Below are positions 1 to 8,089 of a stretch of DNA of 64,000 bases, piece after piece. The notes beneath the pieces are model-generated. The model had not been told where the DNA came from. It ran no database searches and saw only the letters and a list, made by a program, of their open reading frames with translations. Within the stretch, counting starts at the first letter, position 1. Every line of letters begins with the position of its first letter. Source of the stretch: Streptomyces aureus (GTDB taxonomy: Bacteria; Actinomycetota; Actinomycetes; Streptomycetales; Streptomycetaceae); the NCBI RefSeq assembly GCF_000725495.1, contig NZ_JNZD01000006.1, positions 288,511 through 352,510 of the forward strand, in the 5' to 3' direction. Position numbers and translations under genes: made by a program.

Positions 1-36
1 GCGAACCAGCCGTAGCCCCGCGGACGGTCCCTGTGG

Positions 37-95
37 ACGAGTCCCGCGCAACGAGTCCCGTGCGAACGGGTCCCGGGCAAACGAGTCCGGCGGGG
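37..95. repeat. 15-bp tandem repeat, about four copies
   Basis: Four head-to-tail units of 14-15 bp, each beginning ACGAGTCC or ACGGGTCC and ending in a variable C/G-rich tail. They lie in the non-coding leader before the toxin-antitoxin pair. There is no spacer between units, so this is not a CRISPR. The remainder of positions 1-227 shows no gene or clear promoter. Confidence 0.7.
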
Positions 96-227
96 CGGGG
101 ATGACGCCCATCGGTGGGCCGGCGAAGTCCCGCCCCCGGGCGGCCCCGGCACCTCCCGAGGTACCTGATCCATACGCACTGACCTGCGATGATTGAGCTC
201 GTGGTACCGCAGGAGTACCCTGCCGAC

Positions 228-479
228 ATGGCAGCACTCAACGTGGAATTCTCCGACGCGGAACTCGCGGACCTGCGAGCCATCGCCCAGGAGCAGAACA
301 TGCCGATGAAGGCGTTCGTGCGGGCGTCGACCGCCAACGCGATCGCCCACCACCGGGCACTGCAGGAGGGCGCGGCCGTCTTCCAGAGCGTCTTCAGCGA
401 TCCCGCGCTGGCCGACGCCATCGCCGCGGCCGGCATCGACGACGGACCGGTCGCCCGTACGACGGACAGGGCCGCCTGA
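228..479 (+). CDS. Antitoxin of a Doc-like toxin-antitoxin pair
   Basis: Small acidic protein of 83 residues that precedes the Doc-like gene by 5 bp. The N-terminus is a short strand (LNVEFSD) followed by two predicted helices (AELADLRAIAQEQ and MKAFVRASTANAIAHH), the layout of ribbon-helix-helix antitoxins. The C-terminal half is acidic and probably binds the toxin. An upstream in-frame ATG at 189 would add 13 residues but has no ribosome site, whereas AGGAG at 211-215 precedes the ATG at 228, although with a long 12-nt gap. Such pairs are usually autoregulated by the antitoxin. The pairing and size support the call; the exact antitoxin family is inferred. Confidence 0.72.
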   Translation: MAALNVEFSDAELADLRAIAQEQNMPMKAFVRASTANAIAHHRALQEGAAVFQSVFSDPALADAIAAAGIDDGPVARTTDRAA

Positions 480-484
480 CCCCC

Positions 485-862
485 ATGGCCCCCGTCGTCC
501 ACATCGACGTGCGCTGGCTCCTGCGGCAGCACGAAGCGGCCCTTCCCGACCAGCCCCACATCAGTGACTTCTCCGCGCTCGTCGCGGCGGTCGCGCGGCA
601 CCGCGTGGATCCGCCGCGCCTGGGTGTCGACCCCGACGCGTCGTGGCGCGCGGCGGCGCTGCTGCACACGCTGCTCCTGCTGCGGCCCCTCCCCTCCCTC
701 AACGTCCGCTTCGCCTGCGCGGTCGCCATCGCCTACATGCACGCCAGCGGCGAGGGACTCGACAGTCCGTACGGGGAACTCGTCGAGCTGTGCAAGGACC
801 TCATCACGGGCAAGAAGGACGTGTTCGGCGCCGCCGACGTGATCCGGTCCCAACGCGTCTGA
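485..862 (+). CDS. Doc/Fic-like toxin component with degenerate Fic motif
   Basis: All-helical protein of 125 residues that resembles the short Streptomyces proteins usually named 'Fic family toxin component'. Doc toxins phosphorylate elongation factor Tu through an H-x-F-x-x-x-N-x-R type motif. The equivalent stretch here reads RPLPSLNVR (residues 67-75): the Asn and Arg remain, but the catalytic His is Arg and the Phe is Leu. The segment after it (FACAVAIAYMHASG) matches the Doc core helix. The gene follows its antitoxin by 5 bp, so the two are co-transcribed. Because the catalytic His is missing, it may act differently from Doc or be inactive. Confidence 0.7.
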   Translation: MAPVVHIDVRWLLRQHEAALPDQPHISDFSALVAAVARHRVDPPRLGVDPDASWRAAALLHTLLLLRPLPSLNVRFACAVAIAYMHASGEGLDSPYGELVELCKDLITGKKDVFGAADVIRSQRV

Positions 863-1004
863 CGGCCGGGGCACGCGGGCGCCGAGCACCGGCGCCGGGC
901 ACCGGGCATCGGGCATCGAGGTACCGGCCGCCGAAAACCGGGCGCCCCGAACTCCGTACACGGCGACGGACACTCTCCGGAGCCAAGCCCGGAGCAGCCG
1001 AGCG

Positions 1005-1508
1005 CTACCCGGTCACCACGGAGCAGCGCGCATCCTCCCGCGCCCGCCAGGAGAGCAACGGCTCGGTGGTCCCCCGTTCGAGCAGCCACGCCGTAGCCTC
1101 CACCAACCCCCTCGCGGCCCCGATCGGCGTCGAGAAGGTCCGCGACCGCTCGGCGAGCGTATGGCCGCCGCACTCGGCCACCTGGTCGCACTGGACCGCG
1201 ACCTCCGCCTCGACCTCCCAGGGAGGGCCCCAGCGAGGCTCCCAGAGGCACCGGCGGGGAAAGGAGAGCGAGGCGCTGAAGCCGACCCCCTCCGCCTCCG
1301 TGGAACCGAAGACGCCCGCCAGCACGAACCCCTCGACCCGGTGAAACGCGAGGCCCTCCCCCGCCCGTCCGGCAGGTGCACCCAGATGCCGGGCCAGAGC
1401 CGTCACCTGCGCGTCCGCCTCGGACAGGGCATCACGGACGGCGTCGGGCTCCGCCGCCTCGGGAAAGACCCAGCGCAGCTCGCCCTGGCTCAGCGGGATG
1501 ACATCCAT
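1005..1508 (-). CDS. Conserved protein of unknown function
   Basis: A 167-residue protein that I do not recognise. It has no signal peptide or membrane segment. Its composition is that of a soluble alpha/beta protein with several Trp residues (positions 13, 88, 93, 97), and it ends in a short helical region near LLERGTTEPLL. Codon use is strongly GC3-biased on this strand, so it is coding. It stands alone: the gene to its right (1606-2112) is on the same strand but separated by 97 bp, so weak co-transcription is possible. Confidence 0.6.
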   Translation of the reverse strand: MDVIPLSQGELRWVFPEAAEPDAVRDALSEADAQVTALARHLGAPAGRAGEGLAFHRVEGFVLAGVFGSTEAEGVGFSASLSFPRRCLWEPRWGPPWEVEAEVAVQCDQVAECGGHTLAERSRTFSTPIGAARGLVEATAWLLERGTTEPLLSWRAREDARCSVVTG

Positions 1509-1605
1509 GCGTCCGAGTCTGCCTCACCCGCCCGCGTGACGGCAGGAGACGCACGATCCTTCGCAGGCATGACGGACCCTCAAACAGCGGCAGATCGTGC
1601 CCAGT

Positions 1606-2112
1606 TCAGCCTTGCTCGCGCAGACCGCCCTGTTCCGACGCCCGCTTCAGGGCCGGCACGAACTCGGGCTTCGCCTGCAGCACCAGGATGGGCAGGGTCT
1701 TGGCGCCCTGGCGCACCACTTCGTACCGGTGGAAGGTGAGGAGCGGTGACATGTTGGACATGTGCCTGATCACGGTGATGCTGCCCCACGGCACGGAGTG
1801 CTTCACCTGACCGAACATGCCGGTCACGGCGAGCCCGCCGGTGTGGAGGTGGCACAGCCGCGCCCCGAACCGGGCGGACGCCCAACCCCAGGCGATCCTC
1901 AGCCCGATCAGACCGAGGATCACGGCCACGATGATCGTGCCCTTGAAGAGCGCGTTGCTGGGCCTGTTGATGATCAGGACGGTCAGTGCGATGAGGCAGA
2001 AGAGCACCGCCAGCCTTCGGAGCGTCTGCATCACCGCCCCGACGGCGCTCGCTATCGGATAACTCCCGCGTCTCTCGCCGAGCTCCGCGTCTGTCGCACC
2101 ACGCCGGACCAT
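1606..2112 (-). CDS. Small two-TM membrane protein with PH-like C-terminal region
   Basis: 168 residues. After a charged N-terminus come two hydrophobic segments: roughly residues 29-45 (RRLAVLFCLIALTVLII) and 53-71 (FKGTIIVAVILGLIGLRIAW). The C-terminal 90 residues are cytosolic and strand-rich (around GLAVTGMFGQVKHSVPWGSI), similar in outline to bacterial PH-like membrane proteins of the YdbT/DUF304 kind. The start is the ATG at 2112, preceded by a G-rich ribosome site (GAGGGGG). Alternatives are an upstream TTG at 2127 or an internal ATG at 2031 just before the first membrane segment. Function unknown. Confidence 0.6.
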   Translation of the reverse strand: MVRRGATDAELGERRGSYPIASAVGAVMQTLRRLAVLFCLIALTVLIINRPSNALFKGTIIVAVILGLIGLRIAWGWASARFGARLCHLHTGGLAVTGMFGQVKHSVPWGSITVIRHMSNMSPLLTFHRYEVVRQGAKTLPILVLQAKPEFVPALKRASEQGGLREQG

Positions 2113-2279
2113 TCCGCCCCCTCGCAACCCGCCCTGACATGATCAAACAGGACAACTATCAGCGCGCCGCGCGGTGTTGACAAGCCCAGGCCGCGCCCGC
2201 CTGACTCGCCACGAGCCCGCACAGCGCAGCGCCGGACGCACGACGGCCGACCCTTGACCCTCACGTGGCGTCATGCCGC

Positions 2280-3407
2280 ATGGTCGGTGGCGTGGAGGAA
2301 CACCTGACCGTGGGACGCGTGGCGCGGCTGGCCGGCGTGAGCGTCCGCACGCTGCATCACTACGACGAGATCGGGCTCGTACGGCCGTCCGCGCGGACCG
2401 GGTCCGGGTACCGGGCCTACGCCGCGGGCGACGTGGAGCGGCTGCGGGAGGTACTCGCCTTCCGCCGGCTCGGCTTCGGACTGCGGGAGATCGCGGACCT
2501 CGTCGACGACCCGGCCACCGACGCGGTCGCACGCCTGCACCGGCTGCGCGGCCTGCTGCTCGGACAGCGCGACCGCGCCGCGGCGATGGTGTCGGCGATC
2601 GACAGCGAACTGGAGGCACGGGCCATGGGGATCAGGACGACACCGGAGGAGCAACTGACTGTGTTCGGAGCCCAGTTGTACGAGGTCATCGGGTCCGCCT
2701 ATCCGGCGACGCGACGGACCGAGCCACGGATCGCCGCACGCGTCTGGGACGCCCTCGGGGACGCCCGGACGGTCCTGAACGTCGGCGCCGGCACGGGCTC
2801 CTACGAACCCCCGGACCGTGAGGTGACCGCCGTGGAACCGTCGGCGGTGATGCGGGCCCAGCGTCCCGCGGGCGCGGCACCGTGCGTGGCCGCCGACGCG
2901 GAGAGCCTTCCGTTCGAGGACCAGAGCTTCGACGCGGCCATGGCCTTCAGCACCGTCCATCACTGGCGGGACCCCATCGCCGGGCTGCGGGAGATGCGGC
3001 GCGTGGCCCGACGGGTGGTGGTGTTCACCCACGACGGCAGCGACGCCGCGTGGCGCGACCGGTTCTGGCTCACCCGGGACTATCTGCCCGAGGTCTCCGG
3101 GCTCGTCGCCGACTGGCCCTCACTGGCCGAGCTGACCCGGGCGATCGGGGGCCGGGCGGAGCCGGTGCTGATCCCGTGGGACTGCGCCGACGGGTTCTTC
3201 GAGGCCCACTGGCGCCGGCCCGAGGCGTATCTGGACGAGACCGTGCGCCGTGCGGTGTCCGTGTGGACCAGGGTGGGGCCGGAGGCCGAGGAGCGGGCCG
3301 TCACCGGGCTCCGCGAGGACCTGTCCTCGGGCCGGTGGGCCGAGCGCAACCGCGACCTCCTCGCCCTCGACGCCGCGGAACTCGGGCTCCGCCTGCTCGT
3401 GGCCTGA
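2280..3407 (+). CDS. MerR-family DNA-binding domain fused to a SAM methyltransferase
   Basis: 375 residues in one frame. Residues 9-118 are a MerR domain: winged helix (TVGRVARLAGVSVRTLHHYD), the GSGYR wing, then a dimerisation coiled coil rich in Arg/Leu. Residues 120-130 (TPEEQLTVFG) match the start of the TipAS thiopeptide-binding domain of TipAL-type MerR proteins, but that domain is replaced. From residue 133 the protein is a class I SAM methyltransferase: VGAGTG motif I at about 168, an acidic motif II (VEPSA), and AFSTVHHW as motif IV/post-IV, typical of UbiE-like enzymes. The start is probably ATG 2280 (GTG 2265 and GTG 2292 are alternatives). MerR proteins normally sense a ligand; a methyltransferase sensor or effector domain is unusual. 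Confidence 0.85.
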   Translation: MVGGVEEHLTVGRVARLAGVSVRTLHHYDEIGLVRPSARTGSGYRAYAAGDVERLREVLAFRRLGFGLREIADLVDDPATDAVARLHRLRGLLLGQRDRAAAMVSAIDSELEARAMGIRTTPEEQLTVFGAQLYEVIGSAYPATRRTEPRIAARVWDALGDARTVLNVGAGTGSYEPPDREVTAVEPSAVMRAQRPAGAAPCVAADAESLPFEDQSFDAAMAFSTVHHWRDPIAGLREMRRVARRVVVFTHDGSDAAWRDRFWLTRDYLPEVSGLVADWPSLAELTRAIGGRAEPVLIPWDCADGFFEAHWRRPEAYLDETVRRAVSVWTRVGPEAEERAVTGLREDLSSGRWAERNRDLLALDAAELGLRLLVA

Positions 3408-3576
3408 GGCCGGCAAGGAGTCCCGCCCGCTCCGCGCGAGCGCCTTGGGGGTGCTCGGGGGTGACCTGTCGGCGCCGTCGAGTGCCCCCGCCGGTGCACT
3501 GAGGGCACCTCGTCAGCGGCGAAAGCTGCGGTCCGTTCGCGCGGGATCAAGACAAAGGCGCCCCGGACATGGCGAA

Positions 3577-3600
3577 GGCAAGGAGAGCCCTCTCCTTGCC
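3577..3600. terminator. Hairpin between the MerR-methyltransferase gene and rph
   Basis: GGCAAGGAGAG and CTCTCCTTGCC form a perfect stem with a CC centre (in practice a 10-bp stem and 4-nt loop). It lies 170 bp after the stop of the upstream gene and ends 22 bp before the rifamycin-associated element. There is no T tract, as is common in Streptomyces. It probably insulates the rph promoter from readthrough. Confidence 0.6.
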
Positions 3601-3622
3601 TCTCTCAACGTATAGCGCACCG

Positions 3623-3643
3623 GGGGGCTTGCCGCAAGGCCCC
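3623..3643. promoter_or_regulatory. Rifamycin-associated element (RAE)-like inverted repeat
   Basis: 21-bp inverted repeat with one mismatch. The arms are GGGG-x-CTTGC and GCAAG-x-CCCC around a central C at 3633. By recall, a roughly 19-bp palindrome of this form is the RAE found upstream of rifamycin-inactivating genes in actinomycetes; my memory of the exact consensus is approximate. The element overlaps a possible -35 (TTGCCG, 3629-3634) with a weak -10 (CAGAAT, 3654-3659). This would leave an untranslated leader of about 190 nt before rph. Confidence 0.78.
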
Positions 3644-3856
3644 GGGTACGGCGCAGAATCGTCGGCCTGTGCCGCGGTCCGCGCGGGTGCCGGCGTGCGG
3701 CGCCGCCCGATCGGCGGAGCGGCCGGACGGCTCGTCAGCGGGAAGGCAGTCAGGGATGCGTACGTGCACGACACGAGGTTCGACGAGGTGGGAGGCACCG
3801 GTGAGGCGATCGGCCGGAGCGGCGGGGCGGATCACGGCTGTCCGGGAGGTGTCGCG

Positions 3857-6469
3857 GTGACGGAGCCGTACGCGCGGTACGTGGCGGATATCCAGGACGT
3901 CGACGAGACGTGGGTCGCGGTCGTGGGCGGCAAGGGCGCGCAGCTGGGCGCCCTTGCGCGGATCGAGGGCGTCGACGTGCCGGACGGCTTCTGTGTGACG
4001 ACGGACGCCTTCCGTCGGATCATGGCGCAGGCACCGTCGGTCGACGGCCTGCTCGACGAGCTGTCCCGTGCGGACCCGGACGACCGCGAGGCGATCCGCA
4101 CCCTCAGTGCGCGTGTCCGGCGGACCGTCGAGGAGACCCCGGCCCCCGCCGATCTCACCGCGGCGATCACCGGCGCGCTGGCCCGGTTCGGTGAGCGGTC
4201 CGCGTACGCCGTCCGGTCCAGCGCGACGGCGGAGGACCTGCCGACGGCTTCCTTCGCCGGCCAGCAGGACACCTATCTGAACGTCACGGGACCGGCGGAG
4301 GTCCTCCGGCACATCGGCCGGTGCTGGGCCTCGCTGTTCACGGAGCGGGCCGTGACCTACCGCCGGCGCCAGGGCATCGACGACCGCGCGGTCCACATGG
4401 CGGTGGTCGTGCAGCGGATGGTCCTGCCCGAGGCGTCCGGCATCCTGTTCACGGCCGACCCGGTCACCGGCGACCGCAGGGTCGCCACGGTGGACGCCGG
4501 GTTCGGGCTCGGCGAGGCGCTGGTCTCGGGGCTGGTGAACCCGGACGTCTTCAAGGTCCGCGACGACGAGATCGTCGCCAGGACGATCGCGGCCAAGCAG
4601 CGCGCCGTGGTCGCCCTCGCGGACGGAGGCACGCGCGAGGTGGCGGTCGAACCGGGGCGGCAGGAGCGACCCGCGCTGACGGACGCGCAGGCCCTGCGGC
4701 TCGTGCGCCTCGGGCGCCGGATCGAGGCGCGCTTCGGGCGGCCGCAGGACATCGAATGGTGTCTGGCCGGCGACGCGTTCCGGATCGTGCAGAGCCGGCC
4801 GATCACCACGCTGTTCCCCGTCCCCGAGACCACCGACGAGGAGCGGCACATCTACGTCTCCGTCGGCCATCAGCAGATGATGACCGACGCCATGAAGCCC
4901 CTGGGACTGTCGCTGTGGCGTATGACGGCCATGGTGGAGATGCACGAGGCCGGCGGGAGGCTGTTCGTCGACGTCGCCCCGCGGCTGGCCTCGCCCGCGG
5001 GCCGCGCCGCCCTGCTGGACGTCATGGGCCGCGGAGATCCGCTGGTTCGGGACGCTCTGGAGACGGTCCTCGGCCACGAGCACGCCGCCCCCGCGCTCCC
5101 CGACGCGGGGCCGGTCGCTCCTCAGGACGGCGGCCTGTCCACCCCGGCCGAGGCCGATCCGGCCATCGTCGCCGAGCTGATCGAGCGCAGCAGGGCGTCC
5201 GTGGCGGCCCTGGAACGCGAGATCCGGGCGAAGAGCGGAACGGAGCTGTTCGACTACCTGCTGGAGGCCTTCGAGGAGCACAAGCGGGTCCTCGGCGATC
5301 CGCTGAACATCCGGGCGATCATGGCAGGGATGGAGGCCACCTGGTGGCTCAACGACCGGCTGTGGGAGTGGCTGGGCGAGAAGAACGCGGCGGACACGCT
5401 GACGCTGTCCGCACCGGACAACATCACGTCGGAGATGGGCCTCGACCTGCTCGACGTCGCGGACGTGATCCGGCCGCACGCCGAGGTGGTGGCCTTCCTG
5501 CGGACCGTTCGGGTCGAGGACGAGGGCTTCCTGGACGACCTGGTGAAGCTCCCGGGCGGGACGGAGGCGCGCGAGGCCTTCGAGGGCTACCTCGACCGGT
5601 ACGGCATGCGCTGTGTCGGCGAGATCGACATCACGAGGCCGCGCTGGAGCGAGTGCCCCACCACGCTCGTTCCGGTGATCCTCGACAACGTGAGGAACTT
5701 CGAGCCGGGCGCGGCCGGGCGCCGGTTCGAGGAGGGACGGCAGAGGGCCGCACGGAAGGAACAGGAGGTACTGGCGCGACTGCGGGACCTGCCGGACGGG
5801 GAGCGGCGGGCCGACGCGACCAAGCGGATGATCGACCAGGTCAGGGCGTTCGCCGGGTACCGGGAGTACCCGAAGTACGGCATCGTCCGCCGCTCCTTCC
5901 TCTACAAGCGGGCGCTGTTGGAGGAGGCCGGCCGGCTCGTGCTGGCCGGGGTGCTCGCCGAGAAGGAGGACGTCTTCCACCTCACGTTCCAGGAGTTCCA
6001 CGACGTCGTGCGGACGAACCGGGTGGACGACCCGCTCGTGCGGCGGCGCAAGGAGGAGTTCCGGTCGTACCGGGCGCTCACACCGCCCCGGGTGCTCACT
6101 TCGGACGGCGAGGCGGTCAACGGGGCGTACCGGCGCGACGACGCGCCGGAGGGCGCCCTGGTCGGCCTGCCGGTCTCCGCCGGGACCGTCGAGGGAAGGG
6201 CCCGCGTCGTCCTCGACCTGGCGGACGCCGATCTGGAGGCGGGCGACATCCTGGTCACACCGTTCACGGACCCCAGTTGGTCGCCGTTGTTCGTCGCGGT
6301 CGCGGGCCTGGTGACGGAGGTGGGCGGTCTGATGACGCACGGCGCGGTCATCGCCCGTGAGTACGGTCTGCCGGCGGTCGTGGGCGTGGAGGGGGCCACC
6401 CGGCTGATCCGCGACGGTCAGCGCATCCGCGTTCACGGCACCGACGGGTACGTCGAGATCCTGTCCTGA
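3857..6469 (+). CDS. rph: Rifamycin-inactivating phosphotransferase
   Basis: 870 residues, the usual length of Rph. It phosphorylates rifamycins on the ansa chain using ATP, by a PEP-synthase-like swivelling mechanism. An N-terminal ATP-grasp domain (about 1-315: VVGGKGAQLGAL, AVRSSATAEDLPTASFAGQQ, DIEWCL) is followed by a rifamycin-binding middle domain (about 330-750) and a C-terminal phosphohistidine domain. The swivelling His is in GGLMTHGAVIAREYG at residue 828. The GTG start at 3857 has a GGGAGG site 7 nt upstream and matches the family N-terminus; the open frame runs further upstream but carries no family sequence. Induction by rifamycins through the upstream RAE is likely. An intact set of motifs suggests an active resistance enzyme. 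Confidence 0.95.
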   Translation: MTEPYARYVADIQDVDETWVAVVGGKGAQLGALARIEGVDVPDGFCVTTDAFRRIMAQAPSVDGLLDELSRADPDDREAIRTLSARVRRTVEETPAPADLTAAITGALARFGERSAYAVRSSATAEDLPTASFAGQQDTYLNVTGPAEVLRHIGRCWASLFTERAVTYRRRQGIDDRAVHMAVVVQRMVLPEASGILFTADPVTGDRRVATVDAGFGLGEALVSGLVNPDVFKVRDDEIVARTIAAKQRAVVALADGGTREVAVEPGRQERPALTDAQALRLVRLGRRIEARFGRPQDIEWCLAGDAFRIVQSRPITTLFPVPETTDEERHIYVSVGHQQMMTDAMKPLGLSLWRMTAMVEMHEAGGRLFVDVAPRLASPAGRAALLDVMGRGDPLVRDALETVLGHEHAAPALPDAGPVAPQDGGLSTPAEADPAIVAELIERSRASVAALEREIRAKSGTELFDYLLEAFEEHKRVLGDPLNIRAIMAGMEATWWLNDRLWEWLGEKNAADTLTLSAPDNITSEMGLDLLDVADVIRPHAEVVAFLRTVRVEDEGFLDDLVKLPGGTEAREAFEGYLDRYGMRCVGEIDITRPRWSECPTTLVPVILDNVRNFEPGAAGRRFEEGRQRAARKEQEVLARLRDLPDGERRADATKRMIDQVRAFAGYREYPKYGIVRRSFLYKRALLEEAGRLVLAGVLAEKEDVFHLTFQEFHDVVRTNRVDDPLVRRRKEEFRSYRALTPPRVLTSDGEAVNGAYRRDDAPEGALVGLPVSAGTVEGRARVVLDLADADLEAGDILVTPFTDPSWSPLFVAVAGLVTEVGGLMTHGAVIAREYGLPAVVGVEGATRLIRDGQRIRVHGTDGYVEILS

Positions 6470-6491
6470 ACGGCCACGGCCACGGCCGCAA

Positions 6492-6527
6492 CTGCGGCTG
6501 CGGCTGCGGCTGCGGCTGCGGCTGCGA
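6492..6527. repeat. CTGCGG hexamer repeat
   Basis: Five perfect CTGCGG units and one variant (CTGCGA) directly downstream of rph, preceded by three GGCCAC/GGCCGC units. This is a non-coding simple repeat between rph and the TetR gene. Confidence 0.85.
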
Positions 6528-6628
6528 CCCAGGTGGCTCGCCGTAGGCCGCGGGCCCGCCGAAGGGCCCGGTCACGGGCCTCCCGGCTGGGCCGCAGCCG
6601 GCCGCGGGCAGGGTGCGATGATGGGGGC

Positions 6629-7312
6629 ATGGGACGACAGAGGACCAAGCCAGCTCCGACGCCGCCGACCACCACACGTGGTCGGCGCACGCGTGACGGC
6701 CTGGTCCTCGCCGGGCGGGACGTCCTGGAGCAGCAGGGCTGGTCGGCGTTCAGCCCCGAGGCGGTGGCGCAGGCGGCGGGTGTCTCGTACGGCACGTTCT
6801 ACACGTACTTCGAGTCCAGAGAAGACCTGCTGCACCACGTGGTGCGGTCGGTCGCGGGCGAGATGTTCGCGTCCAGCCTCGTGCCGCCGGACACCGCGGA
6901 CGACCCGTACACGAAGCTGGTCGAGGCGAACCGTCTCTACCTGCGCGCCTGGGACCGCGCGTCCAAGGTGCTGCGGCTGGTGGACCAGGGGGCGGCCGCC
7001 GACGAGACCATGCGCCAGGTGGTCCTCGAGATCCGGGAGTTCTACGTCAGCCGCGCCACCCGGGGCATCCGTCGCCTCCAGGACGCGGGGCTCGCGAATC
7101 CGGACCTGGACACCCGGCTGACGGCCCTGGCGCTGGGGTCGATGGTCGAGCAGGTCGCCCACGCACGGTCCTCCATGGACGAGCCGTACGACGAGGACAC
7201 GGTGGTCGACCACCTCTCCCGGCTGTGGGCGGCGGCCATCGGCCTGCGCGGCGCCCCGGACGAGAACTGGGCCGCCCGCGCCGACGCGTCCGCTGGAACG
7301 ACGTCCGGCTGA
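6629..7312 (+). CDS. TetR-family transcriptional regulator
   Basis: 227 residues. After a basic, Pro-rich N-terminus, a TetR helix-turn-helix occupies about residues 22-68 (SPEAVAQAAGVSYGTFYTYFESREDLL). The C-terminal all-helical domain would bind a ligand and dimerise. The ATG at 6629 is chosen because the TetR domain begins soon after it; the frame is open further upstream. It lies 160 bp downstream of rph on the same strand but is separated by a simple repeat, so I cannot say that it controls rph. Ligand and targets are unknown. Confidence 0.85.
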   Translation: MGRQRTKPAPTPPTTTRGRRTRDGLVLAGRDVLEQQGWSAFSPEAVAQAAGVSYGTFYTYFESREDLLHHVVRSVAGEMFASSLVPPDTADDPYTKLVEANRLYLRAWDRASKVLRLVDQGAAADETMRQVVLEIREFYVSRATRGIRRLQDAGLANPDLDTRLTALALGSMVEQVAHARSSMDEPYDEDTVVDHLSRLWAAAIGLRGAPDENWAARADASAGTTSG

Positions 7313-7430
7313 TCCAAGTGGGGTGCGGTGTAGGGCTGTTGCCCCGACCGGGTCCTCCCGCTGTCGTCCGCTGACGCGCCACGGCACCGTCCCGGTGCGC
7401 CGACCCACTGCGACGGTGCCGCGCCCGCTG

Positions 7431-7952
7431 TCAGGGCGTGGCCGGATGCGTGGAGTCGTCGAGCAGCGGACTGTGCCGTTCTGCGAGGGGACCGACACCC
7501 AGGTCCTCGCGCATCAGTTTGCGCATCCTGGCCGCCGCCGTGCCGCGCGCCTCCCAACGGGCGCGGTCCTCAGGGCTGTTGAGGGGGGTGCCGTCGATGT
7601 AGCCGTCGCAGATGCGGCGCAGGCAGTGGAACACGCTGTTGGAGGCCTTGACGACGGGTTCGGGGGCGGTGAGCCACATCCGCTCCGACGCGACGGCCAG
7701 TCCGGAGTCCCGGAACGCCTCGCGCAGTGCGCGCGCCCGGTCCTCGTCGGAGGGGTGTTCGCGCTCGGCCAGGGCACGCAGCGTCTCGCCGAGGACCTTC
7801 ACAGTGGTGGTGTATTGCGTGTAGACGTCGAGCCGGAGCCTCAGCCCGTCCTTGACGTCCTCGCGCTTCCACCGGTTCCGGTCGGCGATGAGCGTGGAGC
7901 CGATACCGATCGCGGCCCCGGCCAGGGTGGAGAGCAGTGGCAACCAGTCCAT
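7431..7952 (-). CDS. One-TM protein A, last gene of the leftward acyl-CoA unit
   Basis: 173 residues. One N-terminal membrane segment (about 3-23: WLPLLSTLAGAAIGIGSTLI) is followed by a charged stretch RNRWKREDVKDG and a helical cytosolic domain containing RLRLDVYTQY. The same outline (TM, R-x-R-W/F-K-R, R-L-x-V-Y-x-x-Y) occurs in the gene at 12771-13301, at the other end of this symmetric locus. It starts 137 bp after the enoyl-CoA hydratase stop on the same strand. Function unknown; a membrane tether or accessory factor is possible. Confidence 0.7.
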   Translation of the reverse strand: MDWLPLLSTLAGAAIGIGSTLIADRNRWKREDVKDGLRLRLDVYTQYTTTVKVLGETLRALAEREHPSDEDRARALREAFRDSGLAVASERMWLTAPEPVVKASNSVFHCLRRICDGYIDGTPLNSPEDRARWEARGTAAARMRKLMREDLGVGPLAERHSPLLDDSTHPATP

Positions 7953-8089
7953 GCGGGCCAGCTTGGGCCATCGCGCCCCGCCCGCACCAGGTGGTCCCGT
8001 GAACGAACCGGTATCGACACCCCGTTGATCCGCCGCGGAGTGCGCGACGGGCGGGGGCCGTGCCGGCGGAGCGGCGGCGAGCGCGCGGC

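Noticed and set aside
3605..6436. A 943-codon open frame on the strand opposite rph
   Set aside because: It is an antisense shadow: its composition is Arg/Pro/His-rich and it mirrors the GC3 pattern of the intact rph gene.
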